From positions 186,001 through 250,000 of the forward strand of contig NZ_QPIW01000002.1 in NCBI RefSeq assembly GCF_003339505.1: a stretch of DNA of 64,000 nt, written 5' to 3'. The notes beneath the pieces were generated by a model. It made no database searches, had not been told where the DNA came from, and worked only from the letters and a program-made list of their open reading frames with translations. The position numbers and the translations under genes are program-made. The DNA comes from Runella aurantiaca. GTDB taxonomy: Bacteria; Bacteroidota; Bacteroidia; Cytophagales; Spirosomataceae. This document shows, piece by piece, positions 16,241 to 24,114 of the stretch; position 1 is the stretch's first letter, and each line of letters opens with the position of its first letter.

Positions 16241-17290
16241 ATGCATTACGAAATTCATCCCACAAAAATTCTGCACACTCCCGCGCCTAGTGACCCGTAT
16301 TTTCGGCAGGCGTGGGAGTTTTGTCGTAATTGGGCGTTGGGAGAAACAAAGTTTGTTCTTCATACATCGGGGTCTACTGGGCAGCCCAAGCCCATTACGC
16401 TCACGCGCGCTCAAATGCAGGCCAGTGCCCGCATGACTGCGCAAGCACTGGGCTTGCAGGAAGGATATACAGCGCTCGTTTGCTTAAACGTGGCCTACAT
16501 TGCAGGCACAATGATGCTCGTGCGGGGCATGGAAATTGGCCTGACGATGTACCTTGTGCCACCGTCTTCGCAGCCGTTTGAGGCGTTGCCCGAAGAAATC
16601 AACGTTGATTTTGCGGCATTTGTGCCGCTTCAAATCCAAACCCTATTGGAGAGTCAACCGTCACGCCTTGATTCATTGAGGGTGATTTTGGTCGGTGGGG
16701 CGGCGATTAGCGGGGCTTTATTGACCAAAATCAAAACCGTGCGCGCTTCGGTATTTAGCACCTACGGAATGACGGAAACCGTGTCGCACGTGGCTTTACA
16801 ACGCCTAAACGGGGCTAGTGAAGCGGATAAATCGTACCAGTTGTTGAGGGGAATAGAAGCCGAGATTGATGAACGTAACTGTTTACGAATCAGTGGTGAT
16901 GTGACGAACGGGGAATGGGTGCAAACCAATGATGTGGTCGTATTTACGGGTGAGCGGCAGTTTCAAATTGTAGGTCGAGCCGATAACATCATCAATAGCG
17001 GCGGCGTAAAAATTCAGTTGGAGAAGGTAGAAAGGGCGTTTGAACAGGTATGGAATCGCGCAGAGCGGTATTTTGCGTGGTGGAAGCCCGATGAGCGTTT
17101 GGGCCAACGATTGATTTTGGTGCTTGAAACCGCGGAAGTGGTGGACGTAGAAGCCTTAAAAAAAGCGTTAACCTCTCTCTTAAGCCCTTACGAAATCCCC
17201 AAGGAGCTGATTAGGGTGGAAAAATTTCGCGAAACTCCCACGGGAAAAGTAGATAAACGGGCTACCTTTGCAAGTACCCAATCGTTGTAA
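16241..17290 (+). CDS. menE: o-Succinylbenzoate-CoA ligase-like AMP-binding enzyme
   Basis: 349-aa ANL-superfamily enzyme. It has the adenylate-forming signature HTSGSTGQPKPITLTRAQ (around residues 45-62), the A5-type STYGMTETVSHVAL (around 170), the GRADNIINSGGVKIQLEKVE hinge (around 246-265) and the late catalytic lysine in ETPTGKVDKRA. The short length and the sequence fit MenE, which activates o-succinylbenzoate with CoA in menaquinone synthesis, rather than long fatty acyl-CoA ligases. It follows the Rieske gene by 8 bp. With menA nearby, a quinone role is supported; substrate specificity is inferred. Confidence 0.85.
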   Translation: MHYEIHPTKILHTPAPSDPYFRQAWEFCRNWALGETKFVLHTSGSTGQPKPITLTRAQMQASARMTAQALGLQEGYTALVCLNVAYIAGTMMLVRGMEIGLTMYLVPPSSQPFEALPEEINVDFAAFVPLQIQTLLESQPSRLDSLRVILVGGAAISGALLTKIKTVRASVFSTYGMTETVSHVALQRLNGASEADKSYQLLRGIEAEIDERNCLRISGDVTNGEWVQTNDVVVFTGERQFQIVGRADNIINSGGVKIQLEKVERAFEQVWNRAERYFAWWKPDERLGQRLILVLETAEVVDVEALKKALTSLLSPYEIPKELIRVEKFRETPTGKVDKRATFASTQSL

Positions 17291-17335
17291 AGACTTGAAA
17301 AAGCGACGATTATTCACTCAATCAATCCCTGAAAA

Positions 17336-18103
17336 ATGTCATTGTTTCGTCAGCTCATCCTTCATTTTGAAACCTCGGCTCAACTGCCGCCGCCTTATTC
17401 ATACCAATATGCCTTAACGCTTACTCCCGTGGCGGAGCTTTTACAGGTCGATTTGAAATTAACGTACACACACCGCGACGAACTGGATGCCGATGAGATT
17501 GAAGCCGAGGGATTTACGGACAACGATGATTATCATTGGAAAGGGGAGTTGGACAAAGTATGGCGCGGCGAGTTGGAAAAATTGTTGGCTAAAACCCGCC
17601 TCTCGGGAGGAATCATGCTCGACGATGAGCAGGATTTTTTGACCTTGGAGTGGCAAATCGAAAAACTCCAGAGGGGCCAGCCCGAAAACCTGAGCGACTG
17701 GCATTATTTTGCGCAGGAGCTGTTGCAGGCCATCTTCGAAACGTCGGGCAAAGAGCGCGCTTTTGAATTACACATTCTGGACGTGACCGCGCAGGGAACG
17801 GTGGAAGCCATTGTAACGGCTTCTTTCCGGACGCGTAGTGCGCAGATAAAACGCGTGGTGGATGGTGGCAAATCATCGCTCCGGTTTTATCCGTGGCAAG
17901 AATTGCCGCATTTGATGGAGGTGCTTTATGCGCCCAATTGGCTCACTGATAACGCCGCTGCCCAGAAGCCTAAACGCAATGGGCTGTATTTTAATCCAGG
18001 TGATGAATTGTGGTATGAGTACAATAAACAGGTGGTGGAGCCTGGAAAAGGAGCTTCGACTTTGCCTAAATTAAAAAACCTGATTGGCAAATTATTGAGT
18101 TAA
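17336..18103 (+). CDS. Conserved-looking hypothetical protein
   Basis: 255-aa soluble protein beginning MSLFRQLILHFETSAQLPPP. I do not recognise a family. It is rich in acidic and aromatic residues, has no signal peptide or membrane segment, and ends in KLKNLIGKLLS. Codon use resembles its neighbours, and it sits 45 bp after menE and 37 bp before the histidine kinase in a compact same-strand run, so it is a real gene. No function is proposed. Confidence 0.7.
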   Translation: MSLFRQLILHFETSAQLPPPYSYQYALTLTPVAELLQVDLKLTYTHRDELDADEIEAEGFTDNDDYHWKGELDKVWRGELEKLLAKTRLSGGIMLDDEQDFLTLEWQIEKLQRGQPENLSDWHYFAQELLQAIFETSGKERAFELHILDVTAQGTVEAIVTASFRTRSAQIKRVVDGGKSSLRFYPWQELPHLMEVLYAPNWLTDNAAAQKPKRNGLYFNPGDELWYEYNKQVVEPGKGASTLPKLKNLIGKLLS

Positions 18104-18140
18104 CCCCTCACTGCCCAACATTCTTTCGGCTGTATTTTTT

Positions 18141-19523
18141 ATGAAAATCCGGACCAAAATAGCGCTTCAGTTTACGGCCATCATCGCGTTGATTTTGGCT
18201 ACATTCTCAGCGTCGTTTTATTACATTGCCCAACAAAACCGCAAAGATGAGTTTTTTGCGCGGCTGCGCGACCGGGCTTTGACGGATGCCAATTTGCTCA
18301 TAAAAGTAGGGCCAATCAATACAAAATTGCTGAAACTCATTGATCAAGAAACGCTTTCTAAGCTATACGCCGAGAAAGTGTTGATGTTTAATGCCGACAA
18401 TAAAGTTCTTTATGCCAGCTACAAGGCGGATAGTTTGGAAATTTATTACTTCTACAATCCTGAATTGTTGAAACTTGTACGTGAGCGGACGTACGTCGAA
18501 ACCACCCGCGACAGCCTCGATGTGGTGGGCGTGATGTATACAGATGAAGAAAAAGGGGAGTTTGTGGTGATGGCTTCGGCGCAGGATTACATGGGCAAAA
18601 TTCAGCTCGAAAAACTCCGAGAATCATTGGTCTATAGTTTTTTGTTTGGGGTGCTGATTACCATTGTGTTGGGATTCATTTTTGCGGGGCAGTCGCTCAA
18701 GCCTATTTCGGCGATGAACAAGGAAATCAGTACAATCACGGCCTATAACCTTCGAAAACCGCTCAATGAAGGGAATCGACAAGACGAGATTGCCCAATTG
18801 GCCATTAATTTTAACCAAATGCTGGAGCGACTCGAAGAGTCGTTTGACTTACAGCGAAGTTTTGTGTCCAATGCCTCGCATGAATTGCGGACACCGCTGG
18901 CAGGATTGAAATCCGAAATTCAGGTCTCATTGGAAGAAGAGCGCACGCCCGACGAATACCGTAAAGTGCTGCGCTCGGTGCTGAATGATACCCAACGGCT
19001 CATTCAGTTGACCAATGGACTGCTCCAATTGGCGCAATCGGAAAAAAAAGAGCGTTCTATCAGTTTTCAGGAAGTGAGGCTTGATGAGCTGATTTTTGAA
19101 ACGCAGGAGGAGTTATTGAGCCTTCATAATGATTATCAGATAAACATTGATTTTGACGATATACCTGATTTAGAGCAAGATATTACTGTTTTGGGCAATG
19201 GTCCTCTCCTCAAAACGGTCTTCAGTAACCTGATTGACAATGCCTGTAAATATTCCTCCGAAAAACGGGCGGAAGTGCGCATTGGTTTCAACGATAAAAG
19301 TTGTTCTGTTCGGGTGATAGACAAGGGAATCGGGATTCCTGACGATGAAAAACAGCGCATTTTTGAGCCGCTTTACCGCGCCAAAAACGCCACTGCTTTT
19401 CGGGGGTACGGGATAGGACTGTCGGTTTGCCGGCGGATTGTGGATATGCATCGGGGGTCGATTCGGTTGCAGAGTGAGTTGGATAAAGGCAGTACTTTTG
19501 AGGTAGTATTACCGCACGTTTAG
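18141..19523 (+). CDS. Sensor histidine kinase (orphan)
   Basis: 460-aa inner-membrane sensor kinase. TM1 is about 8-30, a periplasmic sensor segment follows, TM2 is about 163-188, then a HAMP domain (about 190-240), HisKA with FVSNASHELRTPLAGL (phospho-acceptor His247), and HATPase_c with NLIDNACKYSSE (N box), VIDKGIGIPDDEKQRIFEPL (G1/F) and FRGYGIGLSVC (G2). Such kinases normally pair with an OmpR-type response regulator, but none is adjacent. The upstream gene is the unknown 255-aa protein and the downstream gene is a PH-domain protein. The signal and the partner are unknown. Confidence 0.93.
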   Translation: MKIRTKIALQFTAIIALILATFSASFYYIAQQNRKDEFFARLRDRALTDANLLIKVGPINTKLLKLIDQETLSKLYAEKVLMFNADNKVLYASYKADSLEIYYFYNPELLKLVRERTYVETTRDSLDVVGVMYTDEEKGEFVVMASAQDYMGKIQLEKLRESLVYSFLFGVLITIVLGFIFAGQSLKPISAMNKEISTITAYNLRKPLNEGNRQDEIAQLAINFNQMLERLEESFDLQRSFVSNASHELRTPLAGLKSEIQVSLEEERTPDEYRKVLRSVLNDTQRLIQLTNGLLQLAQSEKKERSISFQEVRLDELIFETQEELLSLHNDYQINIDFDDIPDLEQDITVLGNGPLLKTVFSNLIDNACKYSSEKRAEVRIGFNDKSCSVRVIDKGIGIPDDEKQRIFEPLYRAKNATAFRGYGIGLSVCRRIVDMHRGSIRLQSELDKGSTFEVVLPHV

Positions 19524-19553
19524 CAATAAACTAATTTACTAACCCCTATACTT

Positions 19554-20099
19554 GTGGAAACTTCTGACAAATCTGTGTTCAAAGCTCAATTCAATGAGCT
19601 CGTTAAGCCCTACATGGTGCTTTACGTAGGCTCACTTTTTTTCGTTACTTTTATCGGGATTATTCTACTGCCATTTTGGTTTTTGGGCGTCGGCCAGTGG
19701 TGGAGCCGCCACTACTACGACAAGCTGGAATGTGAACTCACCGAAACCGCCATTCGCTTCAAAAAAGGGATTTTGGTACAGGTGGAGAAAACCATTCCGT
19801 TGGAAAATATTCAGGATGTGACCTTTGTAGAAGGGCCGTTGTTGAAGTATTTTCATTTGTGTATCCTCAAATTTGAAACGGCTGGTCAAAGCGCAGGTCA
19901 GGCCAATGATATGCAACTGGTGGGTATTCTCAACGCACAGGAACTGCGTAACTTGATTTTATCGCAACGCCAAATACGAATGCAGGCCAAAAACACGGCC
20001 CCTGCCAATCCCGTTTCCGACAACGCAGTCGTGCTTCAGGAAATCAAAGAATTGTTGGCTGATATTAAAGGCATTATGCAGAGCCAACGCGTTCAATAA
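19554..20099 (+). CDS. Membrane PH-domain (bPH2/YdbS-like) protein
   Basis: 181-aa protein beginning at a GTG codon (METSDKSVFKAQFNELVK); no upstream ATG is available because a stop lies 25 nt before. A hydrophobic segment (about 22-45, VLYVGSLFFVTFIGIILLPFW) is followed by a bPH2-like domain with CELTETAIRFKKGILVQVEKTIPLENIQDV and LKYFHLCILKFETAG. A C-terminal tail predicted helical (ILSQRQIRMQAK...LADIKGIM) may form a coiled coil. Family members are membrane-associated and of unknown precise role. It is last in the Rieske-menE-kinase run. Confidence 0.78.
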   Translation: METSDKSVFKAQFNELVKPYMVLYVGSLFFVTFIGIILLPFWFLGVGQWWSRHYYDKLECELTETAIRFKKGILVQVEKTIPLENIQDVTFVEGPLLKYFHLCILKFETAGQSAGQANDMQLVGILNAQELRNLILSQRQIRMQAKNTAPANPVSDNAVVLQEIKELLADIKGIMQSQRVQ

Positions 20100-20180
20100 T
20101 TTGTTTCGATTAGAAAAACGCCCTCTATTGCTTTTGCAGTCAAATCGTTTATTCACTCAAACTTCCCAAACGACACAACT

Positions 20181-21110
20181 ATGTTTCGTCGCGACTTTGT
20201 AAAATCTGCCCTTACGGCTACGGGAGCCACGTTGGCGGGTGGCACTGCTGCCGCTTTCAATACGGCTGCTCCCAAGGCAAAAAATAACTTTAAATTGGCG
20301 TATGCTCCCCACTTTGGGATGTTTAGCAACAGCGCTGGCAAAGACCCCATCGACCAGCTCAAATTCATGGCCGACAATGGCTTCATGGCCTTGGAAGACA
20401 ACGGCATGATGGGAAAACCCGTAGAACTACAAACCAAAATTGGTGAAACACTGGCCAAATTGGGCATGACAATGGGCGTTTTCGTGGTAGATAAAGGAGG
20501 AAATTCTCAGAATACCTTGGCGGCGGGTAAGCAAGCGCACGTTGATATTTTTCTGGATGGTTGCAAACGCGCCGTAGAAACCGCCAAGCGTTGCAATGCC
20601 AAATGGATGACGGTTGTACCCGGCGATTTTGAGCGCAATCTCCCCATCGGTATCCAAACTGGCCATGTGATTGACGCTTTGCGTCGCGGGGCGGATATTT
20701 TGGCCCCGCACGGATTGACAATGGTGTTGGAGCCGTTGAGCGACAGCCCTAATTTATTCCTGCAAACATCTGACCAGACCTACGAAATTTGCCGCGCCGT
20801 CAATAGCCCCGCGTGTAAGATTCTGTTTGACATCTACCACATGCAGAAAACAGAAGGGCACATTATTCCGCACATCGACTGGTGTTGGAGCGAAATCGGG
20901 TACTTTCAAATCGGTGACAACCCGGGCCGTAAAGAGCCAACTACGGGAGAAATCAATTATAAAAACGTGTTTAAGCACATTTATACCAAAATGAAGGCCA
21001 ATAACCAAAACTTCATTTTCGGGATGGAACACGGCAACTCAAAGCCCGGCAAAGAAGGCGAAGAAGCGCTAATCAAAGCATATATTGAGTCGGATAGTTT
21101 TACGATATGA
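20181..21110 (+). CDS. Exported hydroxypyruvate-isomerase-like TIM barrel
   Basis: 309-aa xylose-isomerase-like TIM-barrel protein with an N-terminal export signal MFRRDFVKSALTATGATLAG, a Tat-type RR-x-F motif. The barrel shows KLAYAPHFGMF, GLTMVLEPLSDSPNLF (catalytic Glu in LEPL), KILFDIYHMQKTEGHI and YFQIGDNPGRKEPTTGEINY, the latter typical of Hyi (hydroxypyruvate isomerase). Family members isomerise hydroxypyruvate to tartronate semialdehyde, but exported copies are common in Cytophagales and their substrates are unclear. A palindromic hairpin and a -7-like box follow it. Confidence 0.85.
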   Translation: MFRRDFVKSALTATGATLAGGTAAAFNTAAPKAKNNFKLAYAPHFGMFSNSAGKDPIDQLKFMADNGFMALEDNGMMGKPVELQTKIGETLAKLGMTMGVFVVDKGGNSQNTLAAGKQAHVDIFLDGCKRAVETAKRCNAKWMTVVPGDFERNLPIGIQTGHVIDALRRGADILAPHGLTMVLEPLSDSPNLFLQTSDQTYEICRAVNSPACKILFDIYHMQKTEGHIIPHIDWCWSEIGYFQIGDNPGRKEPTTGEINYKNVFKHIYTKMKANNQNFIFGMEHGNSKPGKEGEEALIKAYIESDSFTI

Positions 21111-21115
21111 TTTGC

Positions 21116-21123
21116 TAACTTTG
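21116..21123 (+). promoter_or_regulatory. -7 box upstream of the methyltransferase
   Basis: TAACTTTG matches TAnnTTTG. It lies just after the isomerase stop codon and 57 nt before the methyltransferase ATG, and would place the hairpin 21137-21169 at the very 5' end of the transcript. Confidence 0.45.
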
Positions 21124-21136
21124 CGGTCTATACTTC

Positions 21137-21169
21137 AACGATGGCGAGGCTTTAAACCTCGCCATCGTT
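21137..21169. terminator. Perfect 13-bp hairpin between isomerase and methyltransferase
   Basis: AACGATGGCGAGG and its exact reverse complement (21157-21169) enclose a 7-nt loop. The trailing sequence AATTTTA is only weakly T-rich. It may terminate the isomerase transcript, or act as a 5' structure in the methyltransferase mRNA if the box at 21116 is used. Confidence 0.6.
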
Positions 21170-21180
21170 AATTTTACTGC

Positions 21181-21939
21181 ATGAAATCACTTCTCAAAAA
21201 TATTATTGGCCCGACAGGTCGCAAAAAACTTAGGGCCGTTCAGGCTTCTACTCGGGCTGTCATTTATGGATTAGGTAATGAGGTCGAATGTCCGATTTGC
21301 GGCAGTACTTATAGTCAATTTCTCCCCTTCAACCGCCCCAATGCGCTGTGCTATACTTGCAAGTCGCTCGAACGGCATCGGTTGGTGTATTTGTACCTGA
21401 AAAATAAAACGGATTTTTTTGAGGGGCCCAAAAAAGTGCTGCACTTTGCGCCCGAAAAGTGCCTCCACGACGTCATTCGACAATACTCCAATATCGACTA
21501 CCAAACCGCCGATTTGATGACGACCTACATCGACGCCATCGGTGTCATGCCCGACCACGTCATGTCGGTGACCGACATCAAATTTCCCGACAATACCTTC
21601 GACGTCGTTATCTGCAACCACGTTTTTGAGCTCGTACCCGACGATGCGCTCGGAATGCGTGAGATTTACCGTGTGCTCAAACCCAACGGTTACGCCGTTA
21701 TTCAGGGAGCGGTTAACAATCACCTTCCCAAAACCATCGAAACCCAAGACCTCAGCCCCGAAGAGCGCAAACGCATTGCGGGGGCGCACCAACACGTACG
21801 CCGCTACGGCCTCGACTACCGCCATCGCCTCGCCATTGCGGGCTTCGGCGTAGAAGTAAGCGATTACGTCAAAGAACTTGACTACAAACGCTACGGACTC
21901 ATGGCCGATGAGGAAGTGTATGTGTGTTGGAAGAAGTAA
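21181..21939 (+). CDS. Zinc-ribbon class I SAM-dependent methyltransferase
   Basis: 252-aa enzyme. Residues 35-60 carry CPICGSTYSQFLPF and CYTCKSLERHR, four cysteines of a zinc ribbon. The C-terminal half is a Methyltransf_11 fold: VLHFAPEKCLH (motif I region), YQTADLMTTYIDA, TDIKFPDNTFDVVICNHVFELVPDD (motif II/IV region) and REIYRVLKPNGYAVIQ (motif III). This two-part layout is seen in Bacteroidota methyltransferases near glycan or surface genes. The substrate is not predictable here. It begins 11 nt after a strong hairpin. Confidence 0.82.
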   Translation: MKSLLKNIIGPTGRKKLRAVQASTRAVIYGLGNEVECPICGSTYSQFLPFNRPNALCYTCKSLERHRLVYLYLKNKTDFFEGPKKVLHFAPEKCLHDVIRQYSNIDYQTADLMTTYIDAIGVMPDHVMSVTDIKFPDNTFDVVICNHVFELVPDDALGMREIYRVLKPNGYAVIQGAVNNHLPKTIETQDLSPEERKRIAGAHQHVRRYGLDYRHRLAIAGFGVEVSDYVKELDYKRYGLMADEEVYVCWKK

Positions 21940-21983
21940 ATTTCAGTATAAACGGTTAATTTGAATAACTTATTGACTTTAAA

Positions 21984-22184
21984 ATGAGCGTGTTTGCTTC
22001 TGATGTTAATTCCAAACCCGGTGCAGAGTCTTCATTATTTTTTTGCTTAATAAATAGTGCGTTGGGCAATGTTTTTCTGCTCCCCGACCTGCCTGACGAT
22101 GTGGTGGCGGCGTACAAAGACCTAACTCTCAAACAGGTTATTTCTATTCCTCTTGATGATACCAGTGTGTTTGTATACGATTAG
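21984..22184 (+). pseudogene. Relic ORF with a PSCyt/PSD1-gene-like segment
   Basis: 66-codon frame containing LPDLPDDVVAAYKDL, nearly identical to SPDLPDDVAAAYKEL at residues 20-34 of the PSCyt/PSD1 protein at 36.7-39.9 kb. At DNA level most differences across this core are at third codon positions. The relic lacks the heme motif and everything downstream, and the flanking sequence looks unrelated. It sits just before an IS3 fragment, so it may be the remains of a deleted paralogue. It may also be a chance match of a short motif. Confidence 0.35.
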
Positions 22185-22252
22185 ATGAGGCTCGGTGAAA
22201 AACAGAAAATCTACCTTGCTATGCTGATTTTTTAGGCATTTTAACTAAAACG

Positions 22253-22613
22253 TGTACCTGTCATACCCCTGTAGCTAAGAGACCACTTTTGTAGTAGAAA
22301 GCTATCAAAATAGTTTAAACTTTCTAATCAAAAAACAAAGAAAAGCAGCAGATTCAGCGAAACACAACGCAGAGCGATTGTAGATTCCCCAAAGAGTAAA
22401 ACGGTGGAATTGATTTGTCAGGAACATCAAATTAGTCCTGGGACTTTTTACAAGTGGAAGGAGAGTTTCGGTATCCAAAATAATGAAGATAAAAAACGTC
22501 TGAGAGGACTGGAAAAAGCGAACGAACAGCTCAAAAAAATGTTCGTAGAATTAGAGTTGGAAAAGCGAGTCATCAGCGATGCCTTGGAAATCCGAGGCGC
22601 ATCAGGCTTATAA
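22253..22613 (+). mobile_element. IS3-family fragment (left end and orfA)
   Basis: From about 22253 the sequence TGTACCTGTCATACCCC resembles the TG-starting terminal repeat of IS3-type elements. The frame from 22314 to 22613 encodes KKSSRFSETQRRAIVDS, then ELICQEHQISPGTFYKWKESFG and a leucine-rich helix, the HTH and zipper of an IS3 OrfA. There is no ATG at the expected place (the frame follows a TAG; GTG at 22404 is internal to the domain). The frame stops at 22613 and no OrfB follows, so this is a dead fragment. Confidence 0.75.
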
Positions 22614-22701
22614 TTTTGATGGACCTCAAAAAACTGATTGACAACTTAAACGTTTAGCAATTCATCTCATCACTTACTTTTCCTACCTTTTCACCTTTTT
22701 T

Positions 22702-23205
22702 CTAATGCTTCTCCACAAACTTCAACGCCAGCGAATTCATACAGTATCGATGCCGCGTGGGTGCAGGGCCATCGTAAAACAAATGCCCCAAATGCCCGCC
22801 GCAGCGCCGACAACGCACTTCTATGCGTTCTTCCCGTTCTGAAAAGTCTTTCCGAAAAAGCAGCCGATTCGATTCTACAGGTTGCCAAAAACTCGGCCAG
22901 CCCGTGCCACTGTCGTATTTATGGTCCGAACTGAAAAGGAGGTTTCCGCAGGCGGCACAATGGTAATGACCCGTACCTTTAAAATCCCAATACTCGTTGG
23001 TATAAGGCATTTCGGTGGAAGATTCACGCGTAACTGTGTAAACACCATCGGTCAAGACGTCCTCCCAAATGCTGTTGGGTAAGCGCAGCTCCGTCGTATC
23101 TGTCAACGAAAAATAGTGATTGTGTTTTTTTACCCCGCCTTTGCAGCTTATAAAAAGCACAAAGATTCCAACAAGCCAACATCGGCAATCCATCCTCATT
23201 ATCAT
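22702..23205 (-). CDS. msrB: Peptide-methionine (R)-S-oxide reductase, exported
   Basis: 167-aa MsrB that reduces methionine R-sulfoxide in proteins. The N terminus (MIMRMDCRCWLVGIFVLFISC) looks like an export or lipoprotein signal, so it likely repairs envelope proteins. Zinc-binding cysteine pairs are CAAC and CRRC; GGHLGHLFYDGP and RYCMNSLALKF contain the catalytic Cys155 and the MNS motif. GTGWPSFWQP is also diagnostic. The exact start among the ATGs at codons 1, 3 and 5 is uncertain. Confidence 0.95.
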   Translation of the reverse strand: MIMRMDCRCWLVGIFVLFISCKGGVKKHNHYFSLTDTTELRLPNSIWEDVLTDGVYTVTRESSTEMPYTNEYWDFKGTGHYHCAACGNLLFSSDHKYDSGTGWPSFWQPVESNRLLFRKDFSEREERIEVRCRRCGGHLGHLFYDGPAPTRHRYCMNSLALKFVEKH

Positions 23206-23425
23206 ATCAACGGTCTTTGGTATGCCACTTATTTTCCAAAGAATTTGCGTGATAGGCTTCTACGCCTTTAGCTATCAGGAAACGAATCATTACATAAACA
23301 ACACATACCAAGGGGCTGTGTTGTTAGGGACGCTTAAAATCTACCCCCTTTGTTAAAGTCGTAACTTACTGAATGTCAATATTTTAAATTTGTCATTTTA
23401 TATTTTTCAGTTTTCTTAACTGCCT

Positions 23426-24040
23426 CTAACGCTCTCTCCCATAGTTCTTCTCCCCCGCTTCTAGCCGTACCGTTAGGTGATTTTCTCGGGGAGGAATCGG
23501 GCAGCTGTATCCATCAGAATATGCACAATACGGATTATAGGCTTTGTTAAAATCAATCGTCACGTGGCCATTTTGAAAATCTCTCAGCCGAAAATCAAGG
23601 TAGCGCCCGCCGCCGTAGGTTTCTTTGCCCGAGGTTCCATCCCGAAAAGGAATGAACACATAATCCCTGTAATCAGGCATTTTCATCAGGGCAGGGCTTC
23701 GATATACCGACAACTGATACGTTTTGTTGTTTACCTCAAAACTCACAATCCCAAACTTCACATAAGCCGTTCTTTTGCCATCGCTCGTTGCCATCGTGAA
23801 GGGCTCGGCATCGGGCGTAAGTTCAAAATGGGCTTGGATTTTAAACTTAGGGTTGGCTTCATAAAACCGCAGAAAGGATAAATCTTCCTGTTTGAGCGGT
23901 GAGCCTGCACTCTTTAAGAAATCCTGACGGTAGTTTTCGCGGTGCTTTTCCAAGCTATCGGCATACGTACTGACCTGCTGGGCCATTGCACAGTAACTGA
24001 CCATTACCCAAAACACCAACCAATGAACCACTGTTTTCAT
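23426..24040 (-). CDS. DUF1684 family secreted protein
   Basis: 204-aa protein starting MKTVVHWLVFWVMVSYCAMAQ, a signal peptide; an upstream frame to 24118 was rejected because it overlaps the esterase. The body matches the DUF1684 pattern: ENYRQDFLKSAGSPL, LSFLRFYEANPKFKI, FIPFRDGTSGKETYGGGRYLD and DFNKAYNPYCAYSDGYSCPIPP. The family is widespread and lacks a defined activity, although the last conserved block is rich in Cys, Asp and Tyr. It follows the secreted esterase-like gene by 74 bp and is probably cotranscribed. Confidence 0.85.
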   Translation of the reverse strand: MKTVVHWLVFWVMVSYCAMAQQVSTYADSLEKHRENYRQDFLKSAGSPLKQEDLSFLRFYEANPKFKIQAHFELTPDAEPFTMATSDGKRTAYVKFGIVSFEVNNKTYQLSVYRSPALMKMPDYRDYVFIPFRDGTSGKETYGGGRYLDFRLRDFQNGHVTIDFNKAYNPYCAYSDGYSCPIPPRENHLTVRLEAGEKNYGRER

Positions 24041-24114
24041 AAGGATTTTTGGCTTTTCTTTAGTATTAAATTTGAGTGGGTTTGCATCGCAAAACACAAT
24101 CCCACTCACGCAAA

